From: Macrosoma leucophasiata
Taxonomy: Eukaryota; Arthropoda; Insecta; Lepidoptera; Hedylidae
DNA: 64,000 nt
NCBI GenBank assembly: GCA_036365455.1
Contig: JAWQUS010000023.1
Coordinates: 3,782,001 to 3,846,000 of the forward strand
Reading direction: 5' to 3'
Shown here: positions 11,092 through 22,600 of the stretch, one piece after another
Layout of the letters: every line of letters begins with the position of its first letter
Numbering within the stretch: the first letter of the stretch is position 1
The notes under the pieces: generated by a model
What the model was told of the DNA's origin: nothing
Seen by the model: the letters and a program-made list of their open reading frames with translations, nothing else
Database searches by the model: none
Position numbers and translations under genes: made by a program

Positions 11092-11964
11092 TATTAAAAT
11101 GTAATCGATATGATTGCGGTATTTCCCATCCGGAGATGTCCAGGTATAGAGACTTCTGGGATGATTTTGGAAAAAACTGTTTGATATAACTAGGTCATTG
11201 TCCGCTGTAAACTGAACTAGTCGCTCGCCTCTTTCATTCCTCTGTCCTAAGCCGAATTTCCCCACATTATGATCCAGGAGATGAGAATCATTACCTATCT
11301 TCGCATTAAAATCGCCAAGAATCATTGTCACTTCTCTGTTAGGAAATTTTTCAACTGTGCTCTCTAGTTCAGCGTAGAAACTCTCCAGCACAGCATCGCT
11401 AGCAGTACTGGTGGGTGCATACACCTGTATTAAATTGATATTCACAGGGGTTGCCTTCAATTTGATGGTTATGATTCGGTCTGTAACAGCTTCATATCCC
11501 ATTACACTATTGCGGAGGTGTTTTCGTATTATAAGTGCTACTCCATTTATACTTTTTGCATCATTACCCGAGAAGTAAACAGAGCTTGTATCCGTAAGGA
11601 AGTGTCCATTGCCATTCCAATGAGTCTCGCTAATGCCACATACACTTAAGCCACATCTGGTAATCTCTTTTTCTAGGAGTGTTAATTTCCCTGGCATTAG
11701 TAATCCACGCACATTCCAAGTTCCTATCATTTGAATGTGCCGCAGTTTCATAGTGGTTCCAGGAGCATAGTTTCCATGCGGTGCCTGGTTCCCCACATCC
11801 GCTTGGCCGGACACATATTTCTCGCCGTCGGTCCCGGACACAGAACGGCGCCGGTTGCTAGTCGGATCACATGGCTGTCTAATATCACTTAATTGTACTT
11901 TCATTGTAACGACTTTCTTGGGAGAATAGTGCAGTGGTTTCCCCTTGCCTTCTGCACCAGACAT
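11092..11964 (-). pseudogene. APE-type endonuclease domain of RTE LINE
   Basis: About 290 codons from ATG at 11964. Motifs of the exonuclease-endonuclease-phosphatase fold are in order: MIGTWNVRGL (about residue 79), GISETHWNGNG, YAPTS, MILGDFNAKIG, and NHIDYILI at the end. In a full element this domain nicks target DNA before reverse transcription. The frame ends at the NHIDYILI motif; the next segment is in another frame, so this is a relic. Confidence 0.85.
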
Positions 11965-12414
11965 TTTGGAGGTTATTTATACCTCAAGGTCGCTGAAGCC
12001 TCTTCTAGCAAGCTAGGTGTATGGTTATCCCGCCATTGCTCGGTCGCCAGAGCCTCGTCTGTTGTCTAGCAGGGAGCACCACGGCGCAGCCCTTAGATTA
12101 GTGTACGCCGATACGGGCAGGTGAGGTTGACATTTGGGGTCGGAAAGATCTTAAATCCGTTCTCCCCCTTACTCCCCCATGAGATGATTTGATGAGTTTC
12201 CTCAGGTTACGCGAAAAGTGACCTACACACGGACGGAGCAGCGGGCAACAGCTAGTATAAAATAATTCAAACTTCTTGTTCTATGTTATAGAAAAATAAT
12301 TTTTCATCAATATGACAATATAACAATAGTTGACAGTAGGTACTAAATTCTATGTAACAGAAATGGAAATATTAATTGGAAGCGTATAAAAATTCCAGTT
12401 TAACTTTAAAAACT

Positions 12415-12921
12415 ATGATGACTACACTAAGAGCTCGCCCGATTGATACTCTACAAATAATTATGTCTTCCTTTAAGAATTTTGAAAAGAAATTAGATAA
12501 GCTGCAAAATGATGTCAATTACAACGGCCATACTCTATCAGAACTTCGAGTAATGGTTGCGGATCTTTCAACTGGTACAGTATTGAATAGTGATGGCAAA
12601 AACAACACTGAACGTCCCATTAAAAGTACAGCTATGCAATACGACAGTCGCTACACTGTTGAAGAACCCTATAAGCAGAAAAATAAGAATACCGGTCGAC
12701 ATATACCAAAACGGATACCCAAAGATATTTCAAGTCCTAAGCAGGTCAAGAAATCAACCAAAAATGATGATTTATTCCAATTTAATAAATTACCAACCAA
12801 TGCCACAGCTGGTGTTGGTGGGAAACGTTCAAGAGTCATCAGAAGCGATGTCCCTCGGAAAGTTGTCACGCATAGAACTCAAAAAAATACGGAGAAAAAG
12901 AGAAGTAAAATCTTAAACTGA
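12415..12921 (+). CDS. Hypothetical lysine-rich protein, single exon
   Basis: First ATG of the open frame is at 12415 (MMTTLRARPIDTLQ), giving about 168 residues to TGA... stop at 12919-12921. N-terminal third is helix-prone with coiled-coil spacing (FKNFEKKLDKLQNDV, HTLSELRVMVADL); the rest is polar and basic (KKSTKNDD, KNTEKKRSKILN) and probably disordered. An AATAAA occurs near 13085. No family recognised, no transposon motif seen. It could be a small nuclear or cytoskeletal protein, a retrocopy of a spliced gene, or an old repeat ORF. No support beyond the open frame and composition. Confidence 0.4.
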   Translation: MMTTLRARPIDTLQIIMSSFKNFEKKLDKLQNDVNYNGHTLSELRVMVADLSTGTVLNSDGKNNTERPIKSTAMQYDSRYTVEEPYKQKNKNTGRHIPKRIPKDISSPKQVKKSTKNDDLFQFNKLPTNATAGVGGKRSRVIRSDVPRKVVTHRTQKNTEKKRSKILN

Positions 12922-13157
12922 ATGTTATAAGGTTCAAGATTTAAGGCATAAAAAATTTTTTGGCATCTTAAAATTTAAGTGGTTGGGTAGGCATAAATTT
13001 TTTTGTTAGTATCTAGTTAAAAATAATAGTCTGGCAAATATGTAACTATCATGGTGTTAATGATTCCATTACATACCTACCTAAAATAAAGTTCTATCAA
13101 GTAAAAACGTAGTTATCAATCAGTCAATCAAATATACCTAAACTTTTTATAATATAC

Positions 13158-13345
13158 TAGCTGTTGCCCGCGGCTTCGCCCGCATGGAAATATTTTTTCC
13201 TGAATTTGCTATAAATTCTTGCTTTAAACCTCACGGAGCCCGAGACCTTTCCAACGAATGTAAAACCGTGGAAATCGGTTCGTGCGTTCTGGAGTTATAG
13301 CGTCAGGAAGGAAAACCCGACTTATTTTTATAATATAGATAATGT
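13158..13345 (+). repeat. Family R dispersed repeat
   Basis: Starts actagctgttgcccgcggct, then cgcccgcatgg; internal ggaaatcggttcgtgcgttc; ends in tataatatagat. Nearly the same as the inverted copy at 1498-1684. Confidence 0.7.
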
Positions 13346-13430
13346 ACCTACAACTTAACTACATACGTGTGCCGTACATAAATAAGACTTTGCTTAGTAG
13401 ATTCCTGAAAATCAATCAAATATAGCCAAC

Positions 13431-13545
13431 TAGCTGTTGCCCGCGGCTTCGCCCGTGTGGATGTTTAGGGGGATGGAGGAATATAAGGAGACAAAAAGTA
13501 TAAGCCACGATTCTTTCTCGAAGTCAACTCTATCGCTGTACCAAA
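13431..13545 (+). repeat. Family R dispersed repeat, truncated
   Basis: Same opening actagctgttgcccgcggct followed by a different body (gattctttctcgaagtcaac). Confidence 0.5.
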
Positions 13546-13559
13546 TTTCATTATTTTAT

Positions 13560-14280
13560 TATTTTTTTATTATTGATTTATTCAGTACATTTCAAAATAC
13601 ACTTTTATACAATAAGTACCGCACCACGAAAACCTCACAGGGTTTATCTGGGCGCCGGTTAGTCGCTAATTTTAGGCTTAGTGTAGTACCTTTTTAATTT
13701 ATTACAGAAAAATTTATGGTTTGTACTATACATAATTTGCAAATCTACAGGAACTTTATTTAAATAATGAGATATTAGATAACTTATCACTCTAGTCCCA
13801 TAGAGGTTGTTGCTTTTTGGCAGAATATACTTGTTTCGATTTATGAGTGTTCTCATGTATACAGGTCTTATATTTTCCACGAGAGAATCTAAGTTATTAT
13901 TTTCAGACAAAATTAAGTATTCAATTTTTTTATACACACATATAATATTACAATATTCGAACAACTTTCTTGCGTCATTTTTAGTTTTATTTAGTATATG
14001 TTTAGGCGTTATAGTTTGTAATATTCTTAATTGCAATTTGTATATGGATTCAATATAAGATGTGTATATGTTCTGCCATAGCTACTTAATCCGTAACTTA
14101 TAACCGAATCTGCCAAGGCCATATAAATGAGTCTTAATATATTGAAAGGCAATTTATGTTTCAATACATAAAGTTTACTTAGAACCGATCTTAGTTTATT
14201 ACATACATGATCTTTATGCGGGCCCCAGCAGAGCCTGTTATCAATCACTAGACCTGCATATTTATGTCTATCAACTATTT
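13560..14280 (-). pseudogene. Non-LTR retrotransposon, C-terminal RT fragment
   Basis: Minus-strand frames: IDNRLCWGPHKDHVCNKLRS and LPFNILRLIYMALADSVISY at 14027-14248, then after a frameshift QLRILQTITPKHILN to KLKRYYTKPKISD at 13659-14036. This is the typical C-terminal part of a Jockey-like LINE protein. At least one frame break; no active gene. Confidence 0.75.
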
Positions 14281-14289
14281 CTAAAGATT

Positions 14290-14400
14290 ATTATTAAAAA
14301 AAATATTATTAAAAACGGTTCAGTAGTTTTTGACGTGAAAAGCTAACAGACAGAGTTACTTTCACATTTATAATATTAGTAGGGATAGTAGGGAAGTAGG
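14290..14400 (+). repeat. Tail of a family R-like repeat
   Basis: Contains ggttcagtagtttttgacgt, a run of cagacagagttac and tttataatattagtaggg, a tail shared with 50435-50490. Confidence 0.4.
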
Positions 14401-14409
14401 GATTAATTC

Positions 14410-14720
14410 CCAAATGCCTCAGCAGCGTAGTGGTAGCAGGCCACTACTACTACGCTGGGGGTCCGGGGTTCGATTCCCGGGTCGGGGACTATCAGAGATA
14501 ACGGTTTAAAATCCTTTATCTCTGGTTCTATTGGGACTTTTCCATTTTCTGGAAGTTTCCCAGTACCTCGGAGTGTGGTAATGTGCCCGGAGATTTCGCC
14601 ACCTGTTACATGGGCCAAAACGTAACCGGCGAGTCGTGGGTGTTTGCATGTATGCTTGAATGCATGCATTTACCTCTGCCTACCCCTTCGGGGATTACAG
14701 GCGTGAAGTTACGTTACGTA
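14410..14720 (+). repeat. tRNA-derived SINE, family S2
   Basis: Pol III-type promoter remains: A box-like gcgtagtggtagcagg and B box ggttcgattcc at about 14467-14477. Body ctatcagagataacggttta, tail gcatgtatgcttgaatgcat and ggggattacaggcgtgaagt. Same family at 21672, 24850 (inverted), 57150 (inverted), 59495 and 61935. Confidence 0.85.
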
Positions 14721-15347
14721 ATTCCCAAATGCATAAGGTGTCTATATTGTCAAGCGGCTAGTTCAATAATATTTACGTCAGTTGGTGAGGGTACATAGGT
14801 ACTTAATATTAGTGAGTTAAGATATTGGTTACAATACGAAATAACACGACGTGTTTGAGGTGCAGTAGGTACTTTAATATTTTGTAACACAAGAATTACG
14901 AACTAAGTTTAACAGAAAGACTTAATTAGGTATACTTCATTTTTCCCTGCTTACAAACTAAGCAACTTCCTAACCATTTAAACTAATTAAAAGTGCTTGA
15001 TGTACCTACTTAGTAAAATTGTATGAGAGAATAATGGTGAGAGTTATGCGTGTGAAATTAACCATCCAAGATTCCTGAACTCCATTTAGTTTGCCAGGTC
15101 TGTCCAGTATTTATTTCTTCTTCTGAAATCAATATTACTTGTGAATTTGTGGTTTTTCAATTTGTCCATTAGGTACCTACATTTCGACGCATTGACCTGA
15201 AATGTTTTTGTGAGTTCAAATTATTACATAACATTCCAATTCGATTTTAACAAGATCAGATCCTGAGTATCCAGTTCAATTATAATGTGTCGGTAGATGC
15301 CTTGATTACATAATATTTTATAGACCACGAAATCAGCATGTTGGTAT
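14721..15347. other. Intergenic, nothing recognised
   Basis: AT-rich sequence with no conserved ORF or known repeat visible. Confidence 0.5.
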
Positions 15348-15355
15348 GTATCAGA

Positions 15356-15666
15356 CATAGAGCAACACGGGCCACCGGCCGTGGCGAACCGGAGTGGAGT
15401 AGCCAAAGCAGGCTTTCCCCTCTGTCAAAGTACAAGACCAAATGGTCGTATGCCTGTCGCCCAGATATTTAAATGTGTGCATGAAATTGTTTATGTATTT
15501 TGTTAAAGTCAGGGTGTGAGTTTCGTAGTAAAAGACGATTTTTGTAGTGTGAGTGTGTGTCACACGTATTTTCCCGCGCAAAAAATGACACTGTTTTGTA
15601 TCGGTAATAAACGCTATGGCTACTCCCCTCCGGTCCGCCGCGACTGGTGGGCCGAGTTGCTCTATG
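15356..15666. mobile_element. hAT-type non-autonomous element (MITE) with 8-bp target duplication
   Basis: Terminal inverted repeats of about 50 bp begin CATAGAGCAACACGGGCC at the left and, inverted, CATAGAGCAACTCGGCCC at the right. The 311-bp element is flanked by the identical 8-bp sequence GTATCAGA at 15348-15355 and 15667-15674, the target duplication length of hAT transposons. No transposase ORF. A related end occurs at 26070-26118. Confidence 0.85.
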
Positions 15667-15704
15667 GTATCAGATGACTCATTCTCATTAATTAGCAACT
15701 GGCG

Positions 15705-15975
15705 GTGAAGTTCCAGTGTAAGAGCTCGAGGGCGTAGACACCACCGCATTACCTAATCTGTCTGCCGCCGAATGGTGGTGTTCAGCACTATCGTGTTCCA
15801 GTTAGATGGTAATGTCCTGTAATAACTACCACAGAGACATAACAACTAACTCAGGGGTGGCAACGCATCTGCATTTTGACCTCTGGTCTTTGTGTAAGCG
15901 TCTAAGCTGCAGACATCACTTAACATCAATGTGAACTGCATGTTTATTTGCTACCTTCATTACATAAAATAAAAA
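15705..15975 (+). repeat. Family A repeat, diverged
   Basis: Aligns by eye with family A (caccaccgcattacctaatc, gtgttcagcactatcgtgtt, catcaatgtgaactgcatg, cattacataaaa) but with many substitutions and internal changes. Confidence 0.65.
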
Positions 15976-16003
15976 CTGGTAACTGCCACAGGCTTAGGAT
16001 CCC

Positions 16004-16605
16004 TTTATTATACTCACAATCTAAACAATACAATCTTAGCGACAACAATAAAACAAGAATCAACAGCGTCGTATATCACGAGCACGTCCCTGAGGTATCA
16101 TACGCTGCTGAATGCTGGCATGGCGTCAGAGTTTATCAGTTAAGACGCCATTATTAAACAATCTCAACAGCAATGACACATGATGTGCATCCTGAACTAT
16201 TGCTGCCGCCGTATATCATAAGTAGGTAGCAGCACGAGTCGAAGGTCCCGCACACCTTATCTGCGAAATACTACCTGGGTGTCAGAATATAGCAGGTTAG
16301 ATGCAACAACAATCTAAACACTACAATCTCACCGATAGATATGTGGGTATAATATAATATCACTGTATATCACGAGCACGTTTCTGAGGTATCGCACACT
16401 GCTGAACGCTGCCATGGAGTCAGAGTATAACAATTAAGATGTCAGTATTATACTTACAATCTAAACTCTACAATCTCAGCAACAGCAATGAAACAGGCTC
16501 CAATAGCGTAAATCATGAGTAGCAGCAACACGTGCTGAAGGTCCCGAACATCTATGCTGCTAAATGCTGCCGTGGAATCAGAATATAACAGCTTAATCGC
16601 CTATA
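16004..16605 (-). pseudogene. Tandem decayed copies of the IR last exon
   Basis: Four units of about 150 bp (roughly 16010-16150, 16151-16300, 16301-16445 and 16446-16605) repeat the 3' part of the functional last exon at 16612-16813. Landmarks recurring in the units are ttacaatctaaac or its variants, tatatcayragtagcagcac, gctgctgaaygctgcc and agtcagarta. The unit nearest the gene stays open: DSTAAFSSIDVRDL, then a hydrophobic run ending FRL and a stop. The others contain stops or indels. A minus-strand AATAAA lies at 16004-16009, past the array, so the copies may be part of the receptor's 3' UTR. Confidence 0.75.
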
Positions 16606-16611
16606 TTACAC

Positions 16612-19600
16612 TTACAATCTAAACACAACAAACTCAGCAACAGCAATGCAACAGGATATAATAGCGCCGTATATCATGAGTAGCAGCACGTATCTCAGAT
16701 CCCGGAAACCGACGCTGCTGAACGCTGCCACAGAGTCAGAGCACACTGGCTTAGAGGCTTGCATACGATGCGCTAGCGCTGAACTGATTCCCGCTTCTCG
16801 AACCTGCTTGAATCTGTAGTCAGATTTGTAAAGTTAAACAGGCTAATGACGATTCGATATTATATAGATACGTTCCTTAGACTGTGATATTTATTATGAC
16901 TGTAGCTTTCTAAACAAGTAATTTGTTTTTTAGTACGTAAGTTGCAAATCATTTTCTTGTTGTGCACTCCTCACTCAGATCAGACAGAGCGCGCTAGACA
17001 ATCAGCGCTTACGCAAGTTTTAGTTGCCTCCAACGCTGTAGACAAAGATTTGGTAGAGGAGGATAGGGTTCTGTGCAAATTGTGGAACAGACTTTCTTCT
17101 GAGGTGTTCCCTCAGCGCTATAATATGGAGTTCTTCGAAACTGGCGTAAAAAGAGTCCTTCAGGGCGTTGGCAACTCCAACGATGTTGCAAATGTTAATA
17201 GGTGACGGTGACCACTTTACATCAGGCTCGTCTGCTTGTCGCTCAATCCTTTGACTTAAATAGGGCGAGCCAGTCACCGCATCATTGTGTTTAAGTTTAC
17301 AATTTTCCCCTAAGACAGTCACTGGTATATTCCCGGACTGGAATAATTGAAAAAGATTCTGACGGATTAGATTTCCATGTTTTCATTTTCACTGAACCTA
17401 CCTGCCTTATACTCGTATTCGTTTTGGTAACTGAATAACAAACTTGATAATACTCTAAATACATAAATTTTAATATTATACTAACGTAACTTTCAGCAGT
17501 TCTAAATACGGCGTGTCTTTCTTCACTGGTATAACCGGATCGAAACCATTCAGAAAATCAATCTCCACAAGATCGCATTTCTCCATCGGCATGAACGTTT
17601 GTTCCACGCGAAGGTAAAGAGGTTCAACTATAGAGTGGAAGGCAAAGAGGCCCTGAAAAGAATTGGGTGGTCGTTTTGATTCATTCATTCTCAAGACTTT
17701 CTGAGTCTTTATTAGAATACTCACTTGTCTAACTTTTTCAACTCCTTCATTCAACTCGTAAAGTTTCGGTCTGTTCTTTTCATAAAGTTTGTTCATAATT
17801 TCAAGCCTAACTGGATCCTTATGCATCTAGAATAATATATTATAAATACTTAGCCTGTGTTGCACCAAGATATTTTTTAAATTAATTTTTTTTTTTACAT
17901 TTCACCATCCTTCTCTAACTTATAGAAATCTGTTAAAGTTAGAGAAGGATGTGAAATGTTGCAATAACTTTAAAAACTATCTTGGTGCAACCCAGGGTAA
18001 GCATCGTAGGGTCCAGCGCAGAGGCTCGACCACCTAATTGAATCGCTTTTGTACTCGTTAACGTCTTAGAATCAGACACGGTTAGTCCAGCGGTGTGAGA
18101 CGACCGTTTGATTCCAAGGATAGCGTGTTCGATCCCCGCATCGGGACAAATATTTGTATGGCCTACAGATATTTGTTTCAGGGTCTGGGTGTTTGCGTAT
18201 GTGTTGTTCGTGTACAACAGTTTTTATACCTAAATGTGAGGCTGTGAGTGTAAGTGTATTTTTTTTAGAATTATCATTTCATGCCGCATATGAAAGCAAT
18301 AGCGATAATTCGCTTTAATACCGGTTGCTAAATTAATCACGACAGTCAGATTACCGCTATGGCTCTCAAAAGCGGCATGAAAGCATACCATAAAGGAAAT
18401 AAGTTCATGAACACAAAAAAGATTTAGTTATTTAAAGGAAAAGAAAGTGAAAGGGAATAAATCCCTTGAATGTATTGAAATAGTACCTTAATTTAAGTGT
18501 ACCAGCTATGATCACAAAGTTTCGTGAGTTTATTCCAATGATTGTCTGTGACGTGAGTTTATCCGAAACAGTACGTTGACATCACAAAAACTTAAACGGT
18601 ACTGCAAATATTCCATCTTGACTGTAACTTTCCATCAGGTGATCCGTCCGGATTTCAATCGTTTCATAAGACAATAAGCAAATTGTCAATTTAATTACCT
18701 TAAAAATGAAATGACTATAATCAACGTCATTTGCAGCAATAGTAAGCTTGGAATACGCCAGCTGCTCGAGATTCTTGATGGCATTGGAAGGAGCCTGGAG
18801 AAGCACCACAATGTTAGCCGAGTACGCCGCATACAGCGCCATCAGTGCAGCGAACACCACAAACAGCATTAAACGACCTAGATCAAATTATTGTAATGTA
18901 AAGAGAAAGTAGAAGAGTAGGGTAGAGAAAAGGTTGAGGGAGTGATATCTTCAAAATTAGTGATATTATGACATTTGTGGCACTAGTTTTAAAGAAGTAA
19001 TAGGTAGGTGATGCAATTTATGGAAATTGATATACAACAATATAAATAGCAAAGATTTAATTAATGTATTTCATAGAAACGTAGGCATTTACTCCAATAA
19101 GTGTCCATAAAGACTTCCTCTGTAGACAGAGTTCGTCACTCCAAACCTTGACGCCTCAATGGCCATTGGTTCGGGTTGTGTGATCTGGCCACTTTCACAA
19201 TTTGACTTAAGGTAGGTTTGGTCGGCTACGTACGTAGGATCTCTTGAAGTTTTTCTGACTTTAAGCTTTTTTTATGTAATGGAAGTTGCAAACAAGCATG
19301 CAGTTCAAATTGATGTTAAGTGATGACTGCAGCCTATAGACACCCACACAAAGACCAAGGTAAAATGCCGATGTGTTACCACTCCTGAGGCCTAAGGTAT
19401 AATGCCTTTGTGCCGGAAATTACAGGGCTCTACTGACAGAATATTACCGCTATTTTTGTACGACTACTCCTTAGTAAAAAAACACTTTACCTGAAATAAT
19501 CCTTGGTTCAAAGAAGCATCCTTGCTGAGATAGAGCACACATTGTCAATAACATTGCATCACCTAAACTTCCATCCATTTTCGAAGAATCCTGTAGGTGT

Positions 19601-22600
19601 ATTATAAGCATGAATTAGCAAGAACTAGACAACAATATCTTACGGACCAACTCGTCAATTTGGTTAGCATAGCGTTTTTGTGTAGGTATGCACCAACACT
19701 GATACATGGTAGAGTATAACAACCTGATCTATTTCAAGAGCAATATAGAGTAGCTTTCTTTAATTTATTAATAGGCGTAACCAAAACCATAAAAGCAAAA
19801 AAAGCATAAAACAATATTTCCCCTCTTTTTTTTGGTTTTGTTTGGTGGCTTCGGCGACGGTGGCCCATGTTGGCTTTATGCAACTGAAACTCACCTTTTC
19901 CTCACCCTCACGAGCTTCCCACCGACTTGCAGTGTAGAAGGTCATGGTCGATATCACAGCACAAACACTCAATGCCAGCCACACGTTGGTTGAGAATGGA
20001 AGGGAGAAGATGTTGGCGACATACGGCAAGGGAGGCTGTCGGAAGATGAACTTCACTTTGAAGGGGGCGAGATTGTCCGTCCATACCACCACTTGGAGTC
20101 GTTCTTTATTTGCTATGCAGGTGGAGCCTGTGGTTTTAGATTTTATTAGTTTTTAGAACGAAGTTTCTGTATGTGAGAATGACGGTAGTTTTGAAATAGC
20201 AATAATCAAAGTCTTTTTTCTAATGACTTAAAAAAAACGTTGTTTTGCCGGGGTAATTTGAATACTGTCCTCAAGTTTTTCAACAATATAGGAGCGCTCA
20301 ACGATATAAATAATCTTAATGATGAAGTTCGTTCAAGACGTGACCCCCCCGCTGCACATCTTTTTATTTGTTCATCAACCAGACAATTAGCTAAGGTAAT
20401 GTTAAACTTTAATTTTCTCTGGGACTCATGAAGGTTGGTAATGTGCTAACTACCTAGTACTCAATTTGTTTGCGGATCTTTGGTTGAAGATAAATTTATG
20501 TTTTATGTTTTAGGTGTCTGTCTTTTAAGTGATCATACCTATATCCGCTGCTCCAGTCTTCAGATCTTTGATCATCCCGGACCAAGTTCCATTCTCCTGG
20601 TATCCATATCTGTTGGTGAAGATGTACCGAGGAGTGGCGTTTAGCATCAGGAGCGCCAGCTTCACGCTCATCCACGTTAACTTCGCTGTGGTGTCGAATT
20701 GTGCATATCTAGCGGAATTATAAAAATACCTATTATAGATTATATTAACGGTTTCAGTAGTGTAGTGGTAGAAGGTCAATGTCAATACTGTCATGCTGGG
20801 ATACTTTTTATCACATCGGTTATCGGTTCAATGAGTTATTTTTCTATTTCTTGTTACCATCAATCGGACACGGTTGGAATAAGAGTGCAGAATGATTACT
20901 TGTCACTGGTTTCACAGTTTATATCGACTTTTAGTAGCTTGGTGTACATACTCAGACCTTTGAAAGGAGAAAACTTCTGGCTCAAGGGATTCTTACTTCG
21001 ATACTACCATTTATCTGTTGATGTAATAAAGGACTTCACTTAAACAATAAGGGACTTGAACTTAATAAATAATAGAAAGGGATTGTCTCCCTTTCAATTC
21101 CACTATTGCATGTATTATTTTCTTTCTTTTCATTTGGTAAAATTGTCTAAGACAGGCGCGGATCCATCGTTGGACATGTCGCATGGCCACAAATGTTCAC
21201 TTTGTTCACTTCTCAGATTTGCGTACCTTCTTTTGATTTTAGGAAGTAGGGCAGTTGTGTGTCCTGGATTTTACATAAAGTCTTGCAACATAGATATCTC
21301 ACTATACATTTGCACGTCTAAACTTATGCACAGTATTAACTCACACTTTTCAGATTTTCTATTGACCGGGACAAGCTTCATTTGGGCTGCATCTGCGTCG
21401 GGTCTAAAGAGGTATTATTCCTTTATAACTTTATGTTTATACTCACTCTCTATCTTCCCTCGGCAGCCGATACTGCGTTGCATTGGTGTCTTGTATGACA
21501 TTAGACACAGTCAAAGGATGACCCATTACATCTCTACGTCGACGGAACAGTTCCCTATAAGGTCTTGTATCCGCGAAAGAATTGTTGAAGTACCCTCTAG
21601 GTGTAGAGCGTGTGGAACCTGTTGTAGATGGCTTGTATACTGAAAAAAAGAATTCCATTGCAGCTTCATTAAGCTGGCTCAGTTGCCTTAGTGGTAGCAG
21701 GCTATAAGACTACTCCAGGGTTCAAATCCCAGGTCGGTGCTATCAGAGATAACGGTATAAAATCGTTTATTCCTCCATTTTCTGGAAGTTTCCCAGTACC
21801 TCGGAGTTTGGTAATGTGCCCGCAGATGTCAACAGGCTCGCCACTTGTTACATGGCTCTAAACGTAACCGGCGAATTGACGGTGTTTGCATGTATGCTCG
21901 AATGCATGCATTTACCCCTGCCTACCCCTTCGGGATTACAGGCGTGATGTTACGTTTTAGCTACGTGGTAAGTGGTACCTAGTAAGATAATATGGTGAGC
22001 CCATTGTTTGTAAGCTGTGAGTATATTAAGATTACGTTCGTGAACATTGCGACAACTTCTTTGTTATTTTTTAATTTTTAAACTTGTTAATAAGTTTTTG
22101 CCGTTTTTAATGTCCCGCTGTCGGGATGTGATGATTCCACTTATCAATGGCAACCGAGCTATAATAATGGCAACCCTTGAAAGGTACCACTGCTGGGCAC
22201 GAGTCTCTCCCCTTTTGGGGGGAGGCCTGAAGCTTACTCCACCACGCTGCTCCAATGCGGGTTGGTGGAGATACGGGTTAGTGTCGACTCAACCCGTTGT
22301 CGGATGTTTTCAAACCGCCCATAAGGCCTTCGACAAGGTTAAACGACTGCTATCTATCGATAGCAACCGGGACCGACGGCTTAACATGCTCTCCAAAGCA
22401 CGGAAACGCGCATTTTAATTTGCCACTTTTGATTAGATCGCTTACGATCTACACCAGCCAGGGGGCCATGCGCGCTTCAACCGAGCTTTAGTAAGTGCAA
22501 TTTCGCAAAATGGGTAGAAGCGTCCTGCGATAAAACTACCTCAACTGCGATCCGCATGTCAAGATGGGCATTACGAAAGCATTGTAAAAAAGACTTATCT

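Larger units (their letters stand above)
10280..12262 (-). mobile_element. RTE-type LINE, internally deleted
   Basis: Reading leftwards from about 12262: a 5' region, an endonuclease ORF (11092-11964), an out-of-frame continuation (10585-10992), then the 3' end of the element (C-terminal RT block near 10380-10510, ending in repetitive cttcttcct/gatcgtaac sequence near 10280). The central reverse transcriptase is absent, so about 2.0 kb remain of an element that is usually over 3 kb. Confidence 0.75.

Noticed and set aside
16446..16605. Independent functional last exon of the receptor
   Set aside because: It remains open, but it lacks the upstream part of the exon and a clear acceptor, so it is listed as a decayed copy with testable alternative use.
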